Origin: Clostridium tyrobutyricum DSM 2637 = ATCC 25755 = JCM 11008
Lineage (GTDB): Bacteria > Bacillota > Clostridia > Clostridiales > Clostridiaceae
DNA: 64,000 bases
Assembly (NCBI RefSeq): GCF_000359585.1
Contig: NZ_APMH01000013.1
Coordinates: 1-64,000, forward strand
Reading direction: 5' to 3'
Shown: piece after piece, positions 27,663 through 36,294 of the stretch
Position numbering within the stretch: position 1 is the first letter of the stretch
How the letters are laid out: each line of letters begins with the position of its first letter
Program-made: the position numbers and the translations under genes
The notes under the pieces: model-generated
The model's input: the letters and a program-made list of their open reading frames with translations, nothing else
What the model was told of the DNA's origin: nothing
Database searches by the model: none

Positions 27663-28946
27663 TTGTTGGACATAACTAAACAAAAGCTTAAAGATACATA
27701 TAAAATAAATGATAAAGCAATTAATTTATATGAAAGGGCATTTGATGATGTAAAGGATCAATTTGAATATTATGACAATATAAGAGAATACAATCAGATT
27801 AAAGTATTAAATGCAATGCAGAAAGAGAAGATAAGTGAATCTCATTTTACTAACTCATCGGGATATGGTTATGATGATATAGGAAGAGATGCTCTTGACA
27901 GAGTATATGCTGATATATTTAATGCTGAGAGTGCTATTGTAAGGCCTCATTTTGTAAATGGTACTCACGCCCTTGGTTGTGCATTATTTGGCAATTTGAG
28001 AACAGGAGATACACTTATTTCAGTGTGTGGAAAACCATATGACACTCTTCATGGAATAATAGGTATAAATGGAGATGACAATATAGGGTCTCTAAGAGAA
28101 TATGGTGTTAATTATGAACAGGTGGATTTAAATGAAGACGGAACTATAGACTTTGACTCTATAGAAAGTCATTTGAAAAATAATAAATCTATAAAATTAG
28201 TACATATACAAAGATCTACAGGTTATGGATGGAGAAAAGCACTTCTAATATCTGAAATTAAAAATATTATCGATGTTGTAAAAAAGATAAATCCTAATGT
28301 AATATGCCTTGTTGACAATTGCTATGGTGAATTTATAGATACTAAAGAACCAACAGATGTTGGAGCAGATCTAGCAGCCGGTTCCCTTATAAAAAACATA
28401 GGGGGTGGAATAGCTCCTACTGGTGGTTATATAGTAGGAAAGAAAGAATATGTTACTCAAGCATCTTATAGATTAACTGTACCAGGAATAGGCGGAGAGT
28501 GTGGATCAACTTTTGGCGTTATGAGACTTTTGTATCAAGGATTATTTTTTGCGCCTCATGTATCTATAGAAGCTTTAAAGGGTGCTTTATTGTGTTCTAG
28601 AATTATGGAACTTGCAGGATTTTCCGTACTTCCTAAATATACGGATAAAAGAAGTGATATAATTCAGGCAATTAAATTTAATGATAAAGAAAAATTAATA
28701 AAATTTTGCAAGGGTATACAAAAAGGCTCACCTGTAGATTCATTTGTAGAATGTGAGCCTTGGGATATGCCAGGATATTCCGATCAGGTTATAATGGCAG
28801 CAGGTGCTTTTATTCAAGGATCATCCATAGAATTATCAGCTGATGCTCCTATAAGGAAGCCGTATATAGCCTATCTGCAGGGAGGACTCACTTTTGATCA
28901 TGCCAAAATAGGAATACTTATAGCACTTTCCAATATATATAATTAA
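27663..28946 (+). CDS. PLP-dependent methionine gamma-lyase-like protein (YnbB/aluminium-resistance family)
   Basis: A cytosolic fold-type I PLP enzyme (427 aa) of uncertain reaction; the family is named methionine gamma-lyase family or aluminium resistance protein. Visible features are HFVNGTHALGCALFG, the CLVDNCYGEF Asp that would contact PLP, and the lysine segment AGSLIKNIGGGIAPTGGYI. Start choice: TTG 27663 lies 8 bases after GGAGG (the open frame from 27648 includes the ribosome site itself). It is convergent with lexA. The position after hfq is conserved in several Firmicutes (glutamine synthetase often follows, not seen here). Confidence 0.88.
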   Translation: MLDITKQKLKDTYKINDKAINLYERAFDDVKDQFEYYDNIREYNQIKVLNAMQKEKISESHFTNSSGYGYDDIGRDALDRVYADIFNAESAIVRPHFVNGTHALGCALFGNLRTGDTLISVCGKPYDTLHGIIGINGDDNIGSLREYGVNYEQVDLNEDGTIDFDSIESHLKNNKSIKLVHIQRSTGYGWRKALLISEIKNIIDVVKKINPNVICLVDNCYGEFIDTKEPTDVGADLAAGSLIKNIGGGIAPTGGYIVGKKEYVTQASYRLTVPGIGGECGSTFGVMRLLYQGLFFAPHVSIEALKGALLCSRIMELAGFSVLPKYTDKRSDIIQAIKFNDKEKLIKFCKGIQKGSPVDSFVECEPWDMPGYSDQVIMAAGAFIQGSSIELSADAPIRKPYIAYLQGGLTFDHAKIGILIALSNIYN

Positions 28947-28955
28947 TTGGAATAA

Positions 28956-29564
28956 TCAATATCTTCTATATATACCAACTAATTTTCCAATAATAGTGCA
29001 ATCAGGTACTATTATTGGATCCATTGTCTTATTTTCCGGTTGGAGCCTAATATGGTCTTCTTCTTTAAAGAACCTCTTTAAAGTAGCATCATTTCCAATC
29101 AAAGCTGCCACTATGTCTCCGTTATTAGCAGAATTATTCTGTTCCAATATAGCAAAGTCTTCATCTAGAATTCCTACGTCCACCATACTTTCTCCATGAA
29201 TTTTCAGCATAAAAAGTTGATTCGTATTTTTTACATAATCTATGGGAAGTGGAAATGTATCTTCAATATTTTCTACAGCCAATATCGGAGTTCCAGCTGC
29301 TATAGTACCTATAATAGGTATATTTATCATTTCTTTTCTTCCTGAAGAATTTTCAATGATTTCTATAGTTCTTGGTTTAGTTGAATCCCTTTTTATAAGC
29401 CCTGATTTTTCTAAATTTTCCAAGTGTCTATGGACGGTTGATGTAGATCTTAATCCAACTGCTGCACATATCTCTCTGACAGAAGGAGGATATCCTTTAT
29501 CTGCTACATAACTTTTTATAAATTTATATACTTCAGATCTTTTACTGCTTCTTTGTTCTGTCAT
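28956..29564 (-). CDS. lexA: LexA repressor
   Basis: Represses SOS genes and self-cleaves when RecA is activated. The 202-aa protein has an N-terminal winged helix (residues 1-66; [21 protein letters not shown]) and the S24 protease domain with Ala-Gly cleavage site (TIAAGTP), catalytic Ser in HGESMVD and Lys in [19 protein letters not shown] precedes the ATG. Its own promoter holds a LexA box, so it is autoregulated. Confidence 0.97.
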   Translation of the reverse strand: MTEQRSSKRSEVYKFIKSYVADKGYPPSVREICAAVGLRSTSTVHRHLENLEKSGLIKRDSTKPRTIEIIENSSGRKEMINIPIIGTIAAGTPILAVENIEDTFPLPIDYVKNTNQLFMLKIHGESMVDVGILDEDFAILEQNNSANNGDIVAALIGNDATLKRFFKEEDHIRLQPENKTMDPIIVPDCTIIGKLVGIYRRY

Positions 29565-29594
29565 GAAAACACCCCTTGAATTTTATTCATTTGA

Positions 29595-29633
29595 ATTATA
29601 ACACATATATTATGTAAAAACAAACTTATGTTC
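29595..29633 (-). promoter_or_regulatory. lexA promoter with SOS box
   Basis: Minus strand TTGTTT (29623-29618), 17-bp spacer, TATAAT (29600-29595). A LexA box, GAACATAAGTTT on the minus strand (29622-29633), overlaps the -35, matching the Gram-positive GAAC-N4-GTTC type with one change. Confidence 0.75.
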
Positions 29634-29638
29634 TGTTA

Positions 29639-29668
29639 TTGACAAATTTTGAATTTATGTTCTATACT
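29639..29668 (+). promoter_or_regulatory. Promoter of the Cys-rich protein gene with SOS box in the spacer
   Basis: TTGACA (29639-29644), 18-bp spacer, TATACT (29663-29668). A second LexA-type box GAATTTATGTTC (29651-29662) fills most of the spacer, ideal for repression. Confidence 0.75.
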
Positions 29669-29707
29669 AGTCTCTGAACTAATAATATAGGAAAGGAAAA
29701 TAATTTT

Positions 29708-30178
29708 ATGAATAGAAGTAATTGTATATTTAGCAGTGAAAAAATGTGTACTAACTGTGGAGAATGTGATGCCTGTGAATTAGATTCAAATAAAAAGTGC
29801 AATAATTGTGGCAAATGTCTTGAGATGGAGGGCTATGACATGAGAGCCATAAAAATAGAAGGAATACTAGACAATAAAGATGAAACAGATGATTATGAAA
29901 ATGAAGTTTTAAAGAAAAGTAGGAGCAATAGTATCAAACATCCAAATGAATATCATTATCATTTACATGACAATACAAATGAGGCTTCAGAAGATACAAA
30001 GGACAATGAATATGAAGACGTATTTGACAAATGTCATATCGAGTATATAGATGATATAGATGGTTTGAATGAAATTTTAGAAAATGAAGAAGATTTAAAT
30101 AAGCTAACACAGGAAGAATATCCAGGACTTATAAAAATAAAAAGCAGAAAGAGTAAAGATGGAGAGCAGGCTAATTAA
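29708..30178 (+). CDS. Cys-rich N-terminus acidic protein, SOS-linked, unknown function (156 aa)
   Basis: Not assigned to a family. Eight Cys lie in the first 37 residues: C6, then C14-x2-C17-x2-C20-x2-C23, then C31-x2-C34-x2-C37, a pattern able to hold zinc or an Fe-S cluster. The rest is acidic and charged, with a His-rich patch (HPNEYHYHLH) near residue 78 and no membrane segment. It is divergent from lexA across a shared 140-bp control region and its promoter spacer holds a LexA box, so it is probably DNA-damage induced. Ends at a terminator shared with the recombinase. Confidence 0.7.
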   Translation: MNRSNCIFSSEKMCTNCGECDACELDSNKKCNNCGKCLEMEGYDMRAIKIEGILDNKDETDDYENEVLKKSRSNSIKHPNEYHYHLHDNTNEASEDTKDNEYEDVFDKCHIEYIDDIDGLNEILENEEDLNKLTQEEYPGLIKIKSRKSKDGEQAN

Positions 30179-30196
30179 GCTGAACTCCATCTTTAT
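30155..30196. terminator. Bidirectional terminator
   Basis: AAAGATGGAG (30155-30164) pairs with CTCCATCTTT (30185-30194). It overlaps the end of the Cys-rich gene and lies between the convergent genes. Confidence 0.7.
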
Positions 30197-30210
30197 ATAA
30201 TAGCATATAT

Positions 30211-31212
30211 TTAGCTTTCATCACTTAATGGATTAGATTTAACTGCCTCCCTTAATTTTTCATCATCTACGTGAGTGTATATTTGAGTAGTAGAAACATT
30301 CTCATGTCCTAATATCTTCTGTAAACTTCTTATATCTACGTTGCCATATTTATACATAAGTGTGGCCGCAGTGTGTCTCAACTTATGTGGAGTATATTTT
30401 TTAGTATCAAGTCCTGCTGCTTTCAAATGTTTTTTTAATATAAGCTCTACAGATCTTTTGTTTATTCTAGTATAATTTTTACTTATAAATAAGGCGTCTT
30501 TATCTTTAATTTTGTCATATTCATATTTCCTTACTGTTAAATAATTATTCAGTGATTTCAAGCAAGCTTTGTTTAAATAAATAGTCCGTTCCTTGTTTCC
30601 TTTACCTACAACGGTTAAAGTATCGTCTTTTATCTTAGATATATCAATTCCACATAGTTCGGATAATCTCATACCACAGTTCAAAAACAAAGTTATCATA
30701 CAGTAATCCCGTTCTTTAAATCTACAGTCCGTAGATTCAATAGCCTTTAAGAGCGATTTGCTTTCATCCAGAGATAAATATATAGGATTTCTTTTGTTTA
30801 TTTGTGGTGATTCCAATTCGGAAGCAGGGTTTTCCGAAATGATTTTAGCTTTTCCATAAAGATATCTAAAGAATGACTTCAACGAAGCTACTTTTCTAGC
30901 TCTAGCATAGCTTCCATTATCTCTGTAATTTTCAGTAAAAGATATAAAGGCAAATAAATCATTCAAGTCAATACTTTTTATAAGTTCTGTGTCTACATCT
31001 GATATTTTTATATTATGGAAGTCACATTCTTTAGGAACCAATCCTCTATATAATTTTATAAATTTAAAAAACATTGTTAAATCGATCTTATATCCTTCAA
31101 CAGTATTTTTTGATTTTCCTTTTATTGTTTCAAGGTAATTAAAAAAATTATTCAAGGATTTTGGAAGCTGTGTATTGTAAACATGTTCTAAATTGTATCT
31201 GATAATGCTCAT
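30211..31212 (-). CDS. XerC-like tyrosine recombinase
   Basis: A site-specific recombinase (333 aa). The N-terminal SAM-like DNA-binding domain (about residues 12-130) is followed by the catalytic domain with Arg (NCGMRLSELCG), Lys (VVGKGNKERT), HKLRHTAATLM (His and second Arg), GHENVSTTQ and the nucleophile Tyr in YTHVDD. All catalytic residues are present. It resembles chromosomal XerC/XerD more than phage integrases, and no phage genes adjoin. The ATG is only one base after AAGGGA, so initiation is weak or uses another codon. A perfect TTCGCTAAAT palindrome lies 24 bp upstream. Confidence 0.88.
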   Translation of the reverse strand: MSIIRYNLEHVYNTQLPKSLNNFFNYLETIKGKSKNTVEGYKIDLTMFFKFIKLYRGLVPKECDFHNIKISDVDTELIKSIDLNDLFAFISFTENYRDNGSYARARKVASLKSFFRYLYGKAKIISENPASELESPQINKRNPIYLSLDESKSLLKAIESTDCRFKERDYCMITLFLNCGMRLSELCGIDISKIKDDTLTVVGKGNKERTIYLNKACLKSLNNYLTVRKYEYDKIKDKDALFISKNYTRINKRSVELILKKHLKAAGLDTKKYTPHKLRHTAATLMYKYGNVDIRSLQKILGHENVSTTQIYTHVDDEKLREAVKSNPLSDES

Positions 31213-31235
31213 TCCCTTCTAAAAAAATCAACAAC

Positions 31236-31259
31236 TTCGCTAAATGGTTATTTAGCGAA
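31236..31259. repeat. Perfect palindrome upstream of the recombinase gene
   Basis: TTCGCTAAAT, GGTT, ATTTAGCGAA. It is 24 bp before the recombinase start. Possible roles are an operator, a hairpin in the 5' RNA, or a recombination site. Confidence 0.6.
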
Positions 31260-31466
31260 TATAATATTATATATAATTCTATATATTTAAGTAAATTTCC
31301 TGCCTAATAACTTAAATATTTTATTAACAATGTTATGATACTTGTCTAATTATATTGAATATACAAATAATTATATATCATGTATCGACTAAAAACTTGT
31401 GAAATTGATATTTGCTATTTTTATATTAGTTGTTGTATTAACTTGTAAAATTATAGTTTCTCAATA

Positions 31467-31514
31467 ATATGTTTAAACTCAATTGACAATATTATCAATT
31501 GAGTTTAAACATAT
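31467..31514. repeat. Perfect 20-bp inverted repeat
   Basis: Arms 31467-31486 and 31495-31514 match exactly around an 8-nt loop; each arm contains GTTTAAAC and CAATTG palindromes. There is no T-run on either side, so it is not a standard terminator. Confidence 0.75.
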
Positions 31515-31912
31515 ATAAAAGACAAAATTATTGGCATACATATAATGTAATTATAGTGGACATTTATGAAATTAAAAAAGTTCCACAATATGGTGATAAT
31601 TCTGTGACTTCATTTTTCCCTATTCTCCCCTTTTATTTTCTTCCAAAAATTTGATTTAAAAAGAATAGATTTTTATATCGAATTAAGGCGTGATTATTTA
31701 TGAATCAAGAAAATAAAACTTATTGAATGTAGAATTCTGAGGTGCGATTTATTTTAAAAATATTATTTATAAATAATATGGGATCCTCTTCCCTTTCTTT
31801 ATACCTTCCAAAATGCTGTTGTAATATATTATATTTATGTATATTTTTCTATAATTAAGGCAAAATATACTAGTATAAACACTTAATATAAAAAGGAGGT
31901 TTAATATTTTTT

Positions 31913-32812
31913 ATGATACTTGGTATACCCAATGGATTATTACACTGTAAATACTATCCGTTTATAAATAAATTTTTTAGCGAACTAGGTGCTGAAATTA
32001 TAACTTCACCAGATACAAATAAACATATCCTAAATCTTGGAACTAAATATTGTGTAGATGAAGCGTGTCTTCCAATAAAAATTTTCCATGGACACGTAGC
32101 TTATATAAAGGACAAATGTGATATTATGCTTATTCCTAGAATTATGCAATTAAATAAAAGAGAATTCATATGTCCTAAATTTTGTGGATTACCTGAAATG
32201 ATAAAAAACGATATACCGAATTTGCCTATAATAATTTCTGATCCAATATACGCCTTTTCTAAGTCTAGTATTAAATCATGGGTTAAACATACAGGACTTA
32301 TATTTACTAAAAATTATATAAAAATAAATACTGCTTATAAAAAAGCTTTGGAAAGTCAATCTAATTATAAGATTGGATTGAGAGATAAAGGCTTTACAAT
32401 AAATGTTGCATTAGTTGGTCATCCCTATAATATATATGATAATTTTGCAAACATGAATGTAATAAAAAAACTAAATAATTTGGGAATCGGACTCTTAACT
32501 GAAGAAAATCTAAGTGATACGCAAATAAATAGTGAATCCAAAAATCTTTTTAAAAGGCCTTTTTGGACTTTTGCAAGAAATGCTTATGGATTTTCCACCT
32601 ATATGGCAGAGCATAAAAGGATAGATGGCTTGGTATATATATCTTCTTTTGCATGCGGCATAGATTCTATAGTAATCGAACTTATAAAAGATAAATTAAA
32701 AAGTTTTCCCATATTAATATTAAAAATAGATGAGCAAACCGGTGAAGCTGGTCTTGATACAAGATTAGAAGCTTTTTCCGATATGCTTAAAAGAAGGTGT
32801 GCTGTATCATGA
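31913..32812 (+). CDS. 2-hydroxyacyl-CoA dehydratase-like protein, DUF2229 part
   Basis: A 299-aa protein of the DUF2229/COG3580-type family. It starts ILGIPNGLLHCKYYPFINKF and carries paired cysteines likely to bind Fe-S (YCVDEACLPIK, ICPKFCGLPE, SSFACGID), plus IDEQTGEAGLDTRLEAF at the end. In many clostridia this segment is one part of a polypeptide of about 1400 aa that also holds the activator domain; here it is separate. GGAGG precedes the start. Its stop overlaps the next gene's ATG (ATGA at 32809-32812). Reaction unknown. Confidence 0.8.
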   Translation: MILGIPNGLLHCKYYPFINKFFSELGAEIITSPDTNKHILNLGTKYCVDEACLPIKIFHGHVAYIKDKCDIMLIPRIMQLNKREFICPKFCGLPEMIKNDIPNLPIIISDPIYAFSKSSIKSWVKHTGLIFTKNYIKINTAYKKALESQSNYKIGLRDKGFTINVALVGHPYNIYDNFANMNVIKKLNNLGIGLLTEENLSDTQINSESKNLFKRPFWTFARNAYGFSTYMAEHKRIDGLVYISSFACGIDSIVIELIKDKLKSFPILILKIDEQTGEAGLDTRLEAFSDMLKRRCAVS

Positions 32813-33906
32813 AAGTAACTTTTCCTAATTTAGGTAATACTTGTTTAGCAGCAAAAGCTATATTTGATGGTTTGGGAATTGATTATGTTCTCCCACCCGA
32901 AAGTAATAATAGTATGTTGGAAACAGGATGCTTATATTCTCCAGAAGAGATTTGTCTACCATTTAAAATAATGATAGGTTCATATATAGAAAGTATTAAA
33001 AAAGGTGCAGATACAATACTTTTAGTTGGAAGTTGCGGACCTTGTAGATTTGGAGAATATTGTGAACTTCAAATGTCAGTTCTAAAAAATCTTGGTTATG
33101 ATTTAAATTTCATAGTTCTTGATTCTCCAGGTGATATAGGAATAAAAGAATTTATAAGACGAATATCTCAGATAAATAAAGAAATTCAAGTATCTAATTA
33201 TGAAAAATTAAAGGTATTATCAATAGGTTTTAAAATAATAAACTTAATGGACTCTATGGAAAAAGATGCTAAATACTTATCGGGGTATGAGGTTAATAAA
33301 GGCCAATGCAAAACAATTTTAAAACAATGTAGAGAAAAAGCTTTTAGTACTAATTCTCCATATGAGATGTTATCTGTTTTAAAATATTATAAAAACGAAC
33401 TTAAAAATGTAATTGTTGATAAAAATAAAAATCCACTTAAAATAGATATAATAGGAGAAATATATACTATAATCGAACCATTCTCAAATTTATTTATTGA
33501 AGACAGACTTATGAATTATGGAGTATCGGTATATAGAAATTTAACTCCGAGCTGGTGGGTAAAGAATACTATTTTATCTATTATTGGTTTAAATTCACCT
33601 TCTATAAAAAAATATTCTAAAAAGTATCTTCCTTTAAATATAGGCGGTCATGCAAGGGAATGTGTTGGAGAGGCCGTCATGGCAAGTAAAAAGAATATTG
33701 ATGGTGCAATTCAAATTTTCCCTATGGGATGTATGCCTGAAATTGTTTCCAAATCAATATTACCTACCGTATCGAAGAATGAAAATATACCGATACTTTC
33801 ATTAGTTGTAGATGAATTAACCGGAGAAGATGGTTATATTACAAGAATTGAAGCTTTTTTAGATTTACTTGAAAGGAGAAAAAACAATGTATTATATGGG
33901 AATTGA
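32809..33906 (+). CDS. 2-hydroxyacyl-CoA dehydratase-like protein, second subunit
   Basis: A 365-aa COG3581-like protein paired with the one before. Cysteines are in PEEICLPFKI, VGSCGPCRFGEYC and FPMGCMPEIV. The C-terminus VDELTGEDGYITRIEAFLD repeats the ending of the upstream protein, so the two are distant paralogs. ATG 32809 is chosen from the 4-bp overlap with gene 1; a longer frame begins at 32797. The 3' end overlaps the activase start by 20 bp. Probably forms a complex with its neighbours; substrate unknown. Confidence 0.8.
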   Translation: MKVTFPNLGNTCLAAKAIFDGLGIDYVLPPESNNSMLETGCLYSPEEICLPFKIMIGSYIESIKKGADTILLVGSCGPCRFGEYCELQMSVLKNLGYDLNFIVLDSPGDIGIKEFIRRISQINKEIQVSNYEKLKVLSIGFKIINLMDSMEKDAKYLSGYEVNKGQCKTILKQCREKAFSTNSPYEMLSVLKYYKNELKNVIVDKNKNPLKIDIIGEIYTIIEPFSNLFIEDRLMNYGVSVYRNLTPSWWVKNTILSIIGLNSPSIKKYSKKYLPLNIGGHARECVGEAVMASKKNIDGAIQIFPMGCMPEIVSKSILPTVSKNENIPILSLVVDELTGEDGYITRIEAFLDLLERRKNNVLYGN

Positions 33907-34855
33907 TGTTGGATCAGTTAGTACAGATATAGTAATTGTAGATGAAAATATAAATTTAATTGAATCAATATATTTAAGGACAAAAGGAAGACCTATAGAT
34001 GCAATTCAGGAGGGTTTTAAATTATTATATAATAAATATAAAAATTTAAAAATAAACGCAGTAGGTACTACAGGAAGCGGTAGAAAAATAGCTGCTTCCA
34101 TAGTTGGCGCAGATATTATAAAAAATGAGATAACCACACATGCTGTAGCTTCATTAAATGTAAATAAAAACGTACGTACAATAATTGAAATTGGAGGTCA
34201 GGATTCTAAAATAATACTCTTAAATAACGGGATTGTATCTGACTTTGCCATGAATACAGTTTGTGCAGCTGGAACAGGATCTTTTTTGGATAGGCAGGCT
34301 GAAAGACTAGACATTCCAATTGAACATTTTGGAAATTATGCATTAAAATCAAAATCACATGTTAGAATAGCTGGTAGATGTGCTGTATTTGCTGAATCAG
34401 ATATGATACATAAACAGCAGCTTGGTTATAGTAATAGTGATATAATAAAAGGTCTTTGTGATGCTTTAGTCAGGAATTATTTAAGCAATGTTGCAAAGGG
34501 AAAGGATATACAAGGAGATATATTCTTCCAAGGTGGGGTTGCTGCAAACATTGGAATCAAAACTTCATTTGAAGAAGTTCTAGGATGCAACGTAATAGTA
34601 CCACCCAATTATAAAGTTATGGGTGCTGTAGGCTCTGCGATACTTGCAAAAGAATATATAGAAAAGTCCAAAAAAATTACTAATTTTAAAGGCTTTAATC
34701 TGGCAAATACTAATTTTACCTCAAAAAGTTTCGAATGTACTGGGTGTTCTAATAGGTGTGAAGTTGTAAAAATACTTGGAAGCAATGAAATAGTAGGTTT
34801 CTTTGGTGACAGATGTGGAAAGTGGAATGATAAAAATTCTAATCTTTCGGCCTAA
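33887..34855 (+). CDS. Acyl-CoA dehydratase activase (BadF/BadG/BcrA/BcrD ATPase family)
   Basis: A 322-aa ASKHA-fold ATPase. The phosphate-binding MGIDVGSVSTDIVIV, the family GGQDSKII, the bridging-cluster cysteines in NTVCAAGTGSFLD and AGRCAVFAESDM, and FFQGGVAANIG are present. Such activases inject one electron into a dehydratase at ATP cost. A Cys-rich tail (CTGCSNRC, DRCGKWN) is extra. ATG 33887 follows AAAGGAGA. No canonical hgdA/hgdB dehydratase subunits lie nearby; the two upstream proteins take that place. A strong terminator ends the operon. Confidence 0.88.
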   Translation: MYYMGIDVGSVSTDIVIVDENINLIESIYLRTKGRPIDAIQEGFKLLYNKYKNLKINAVGTTGSGRKIAASIVGADIIKNEITTHAVASLNVNKNVRTIIEIGGQDSKIILLNNGIVSDFAMNTVCAAGTGSFLDRQAERLDIPIEHFGNYALKSKSHVRIAGRCAVFAESDMIHKQQLGYSNSDIIKGLCDALVRNYLSNVAKGKDIQGDIFFQGGVAANIGIKTSFEEVLGCNVIVPPNYKVMGAVGSAILAKEYIEKSKKITNFKGFNLANTNFTSKSFECTGCSNRCEVVKILGSNEIVGFFGDRCGKWNDKNSNLSA

Positions 34856-34869
34856 TTTTTACTTTAATT

Positions 34870-34913
34870 AAGCAGATATGCAAAGTTAAATGACTTTGCA
34901 TATCTGCTTTCTA
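34870..34913 (+). terminator. Terminator of the three-gene activase operon
   Basis: A 17-bp perfect stem (34870-34886 with 34893-34909), 6-nt loop, then T-rich sequence. Confidence 0.85.
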
Positions 34914-35052
34914 TTTTATTTACTAATTGACAGTTTGTAAATATATAATATATAATATTTAGTATATAATATTTTAATACATTCATAGTATTTTAAACAA
35001 AAATTATATAGTATTCTAAATATAAAAATATTAATATAAAGGATGTGATCTA

Positions 35053-35910
35053 ATGTCAATAAAATATCAGGGATTTTTTTCAGCAGTGAGAAGAGTAATA
35101 TTTATGTTTATTGGTACTACATTAGCAGCAATAGGCTTAGAAACTTTTTTAATTCCAAATAATGTAATAGATGGAGGGGTAACTGGTATATCCATTATGT
35201 CTAGCTATATTACAGGTTTACCACTTGGATTGTTTATATTTATATTAAATATACCATTTTTAATAGTCGGATATAAGCATATTGGAAAAACATTTACCCT
35301 TTGTACCCTGTTTTCCGTAACATCATTGTCTGTTATGGTATCTATTGTAAAACACTTAAACCCTGTAACAAATGATACACTTTTAGCAGCTATATTTGGA
35401 GGAATACTTATAGGAATAGGTATAGGACTAGTTATAAAAAATGGTGGATCAACAGATGGTACTGAAATTATTGCTATAATTTTTGATAAACGTACATCTT
35501 TCTCTGTAGGAGAAATAGTCATGTTTATAAATTTGTTTATATTAGGTAGTGCAGGATTAATATTCGGATGGGATAGAGCTATGTATTCTCTATTAACATA
35601 CTATATTGCATTTAAGGTAATTGATATTACTGTTGAAGGATTAGATGAATCAAAATCTGTTATAATAGTTTCTGATGAATATCAGCAAATAACAGATGCT
35701 CTTTTAGCTAGATTGGGAAGAGGTGTTACTCTTTTAGAAGGAAAAGGAGCTTATTCTAATGTTCCTACTAATGTAATCTATGTAATAGTTTCTCGTTTGG
35801 AATTATCTAAACTTAAATCCATCGTAACTGGTTTTGACAAACACGCATTGGTAAGTGTATCAAATGTAGATGTATCAGGAAAAAGTCTCAAAAAGAAAAC
35901 TATACATTAA
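35053..35910 (+). CDS. YitT family membrane protein
   Basis: A 285-aa membrane protein with five to six N-terminal helices (residues 14-190; YitT domain with PNNVIDGGVTGISIM and GIGIGLVIKNGGSTDGTEI) and a soluble C-terminal DUF2179 domain (about 200-280, with GRGVTLLEGKGAYSN). Transport function is presumed but unproven for the family. ATG 35053 follows AAAGGATGTGATCTA. It is monocistronic and ends at a bidirectional terminator. Confidence 0.9.
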   Translation: MSIKYQGFFSAVRRVIFMFIGTTLAAIGLETFLIPNNVIDGGVTGISIMSSYITGLPLGLFIFILNIPFLIVGYKHIGKTFTLCTLFSVTSLSVMVSIVKHLNPVTNDTLLAAIFGGILIGIGIGLVIKNGGSTDGTEIIAIIFDKRTSFSVGEIVMFINLFILGSAGLIFGWDRAMYSLLTYYIAFKVIDITVEGLDESKSVIIVSDEYQQITDALLARLGRGVTLLEGKGAYSNVPTNVIYVIVSRLELSKLKSIVTGFDKHALVSVSNVDVSGKSLKKKTIH

Positions 35911-35920
35911 TTAATATTAT

Positions 35921-35958
35921 ATACAAAATGAAGATATTTAAACATCTTCATTTTGTAT
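35921..35958. terminator. Bidirectional terminator after yitT
   Basis: A 15-bp perfect stem (35921-35935 with 35944-35958) between the convergent genes at 35053 and 35985. Confidence 0.8.
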
Positions 35959-35984
35959 ATTTACATGCATATATATAATCCATT

Positions 35985-36206
35985 TTATTTCCACAAATCC
36001 TTAGTAATATTCTTAGTTTTATTTTTTCGCTTTTCAGTTTCTTCTTTGTCTATAAATATACCATTTTGCTCTATTATTAATACACTGCCCTCTTTGGCAT
36101 CTCTTGGTATATTTATACGTTTTATATCCATCATACTTTTGTCTTCTTTTTCACAGACCGCATATGGTCCTTCAAAACGATCTATTATAACTTTTATAGT
36201 GTCCAC
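35985..36206 (-). CDS. DUF3006 family small protein (73 aa)
   Basis: Matches the short clostridial/bacillar DUF3006 pattern: IIDRFEGPYAVCE at residue 7, then DAKEGSVLIIE and a Lys-rich tail. The fold is a small beta barrel; function is unknown. No membrane segment. Preceded by GAGGGGGATATTGAGTGG, giving a good ribosome site. It is downstream of the SDR gene but with its own start region. Confidence 0.8.
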   Translation of the reverse strand: MDTIKVIIDRFEGPYAVCEKEDKSMMDIKRINIPRDAKEGSVLIIEQNGIFIDKEETEKRKNKTKNITKDLWK

Positions 36207-36294
36207 TCAATATCCCCCTCAATATTATTACTATGTTACCATTATATTACTATAATTATATACTTACAAGCTTAAATTAGAACAAATAAACAAA

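Larger units (their letters stand above)
31213..31912. other. 700-bp intergenic region with large inverted repeats
   Basis: No ORF over 25 codons with a ribosome site was seen. It holds a perfect 10-bp palindrome with 4-nt loop (31236-31245 with 31250-31259) and a perfect 20-bp inverted repeat (31467-31486 with 31495-31514). A third AT palindrome lies near 31760. The region is unusually long for this genome and may be a decayed insertion or a regulatory region for the operon at 31913. Confidence 0.6.

Noticed and set aside
30211-31212. Prophage or integrative element at the recombinase
   Set aside because: No phage, plasmid or conjugation genes, no tRNA and no attachment-site direct repeats nearby; catalytic domain looks XerC-like.
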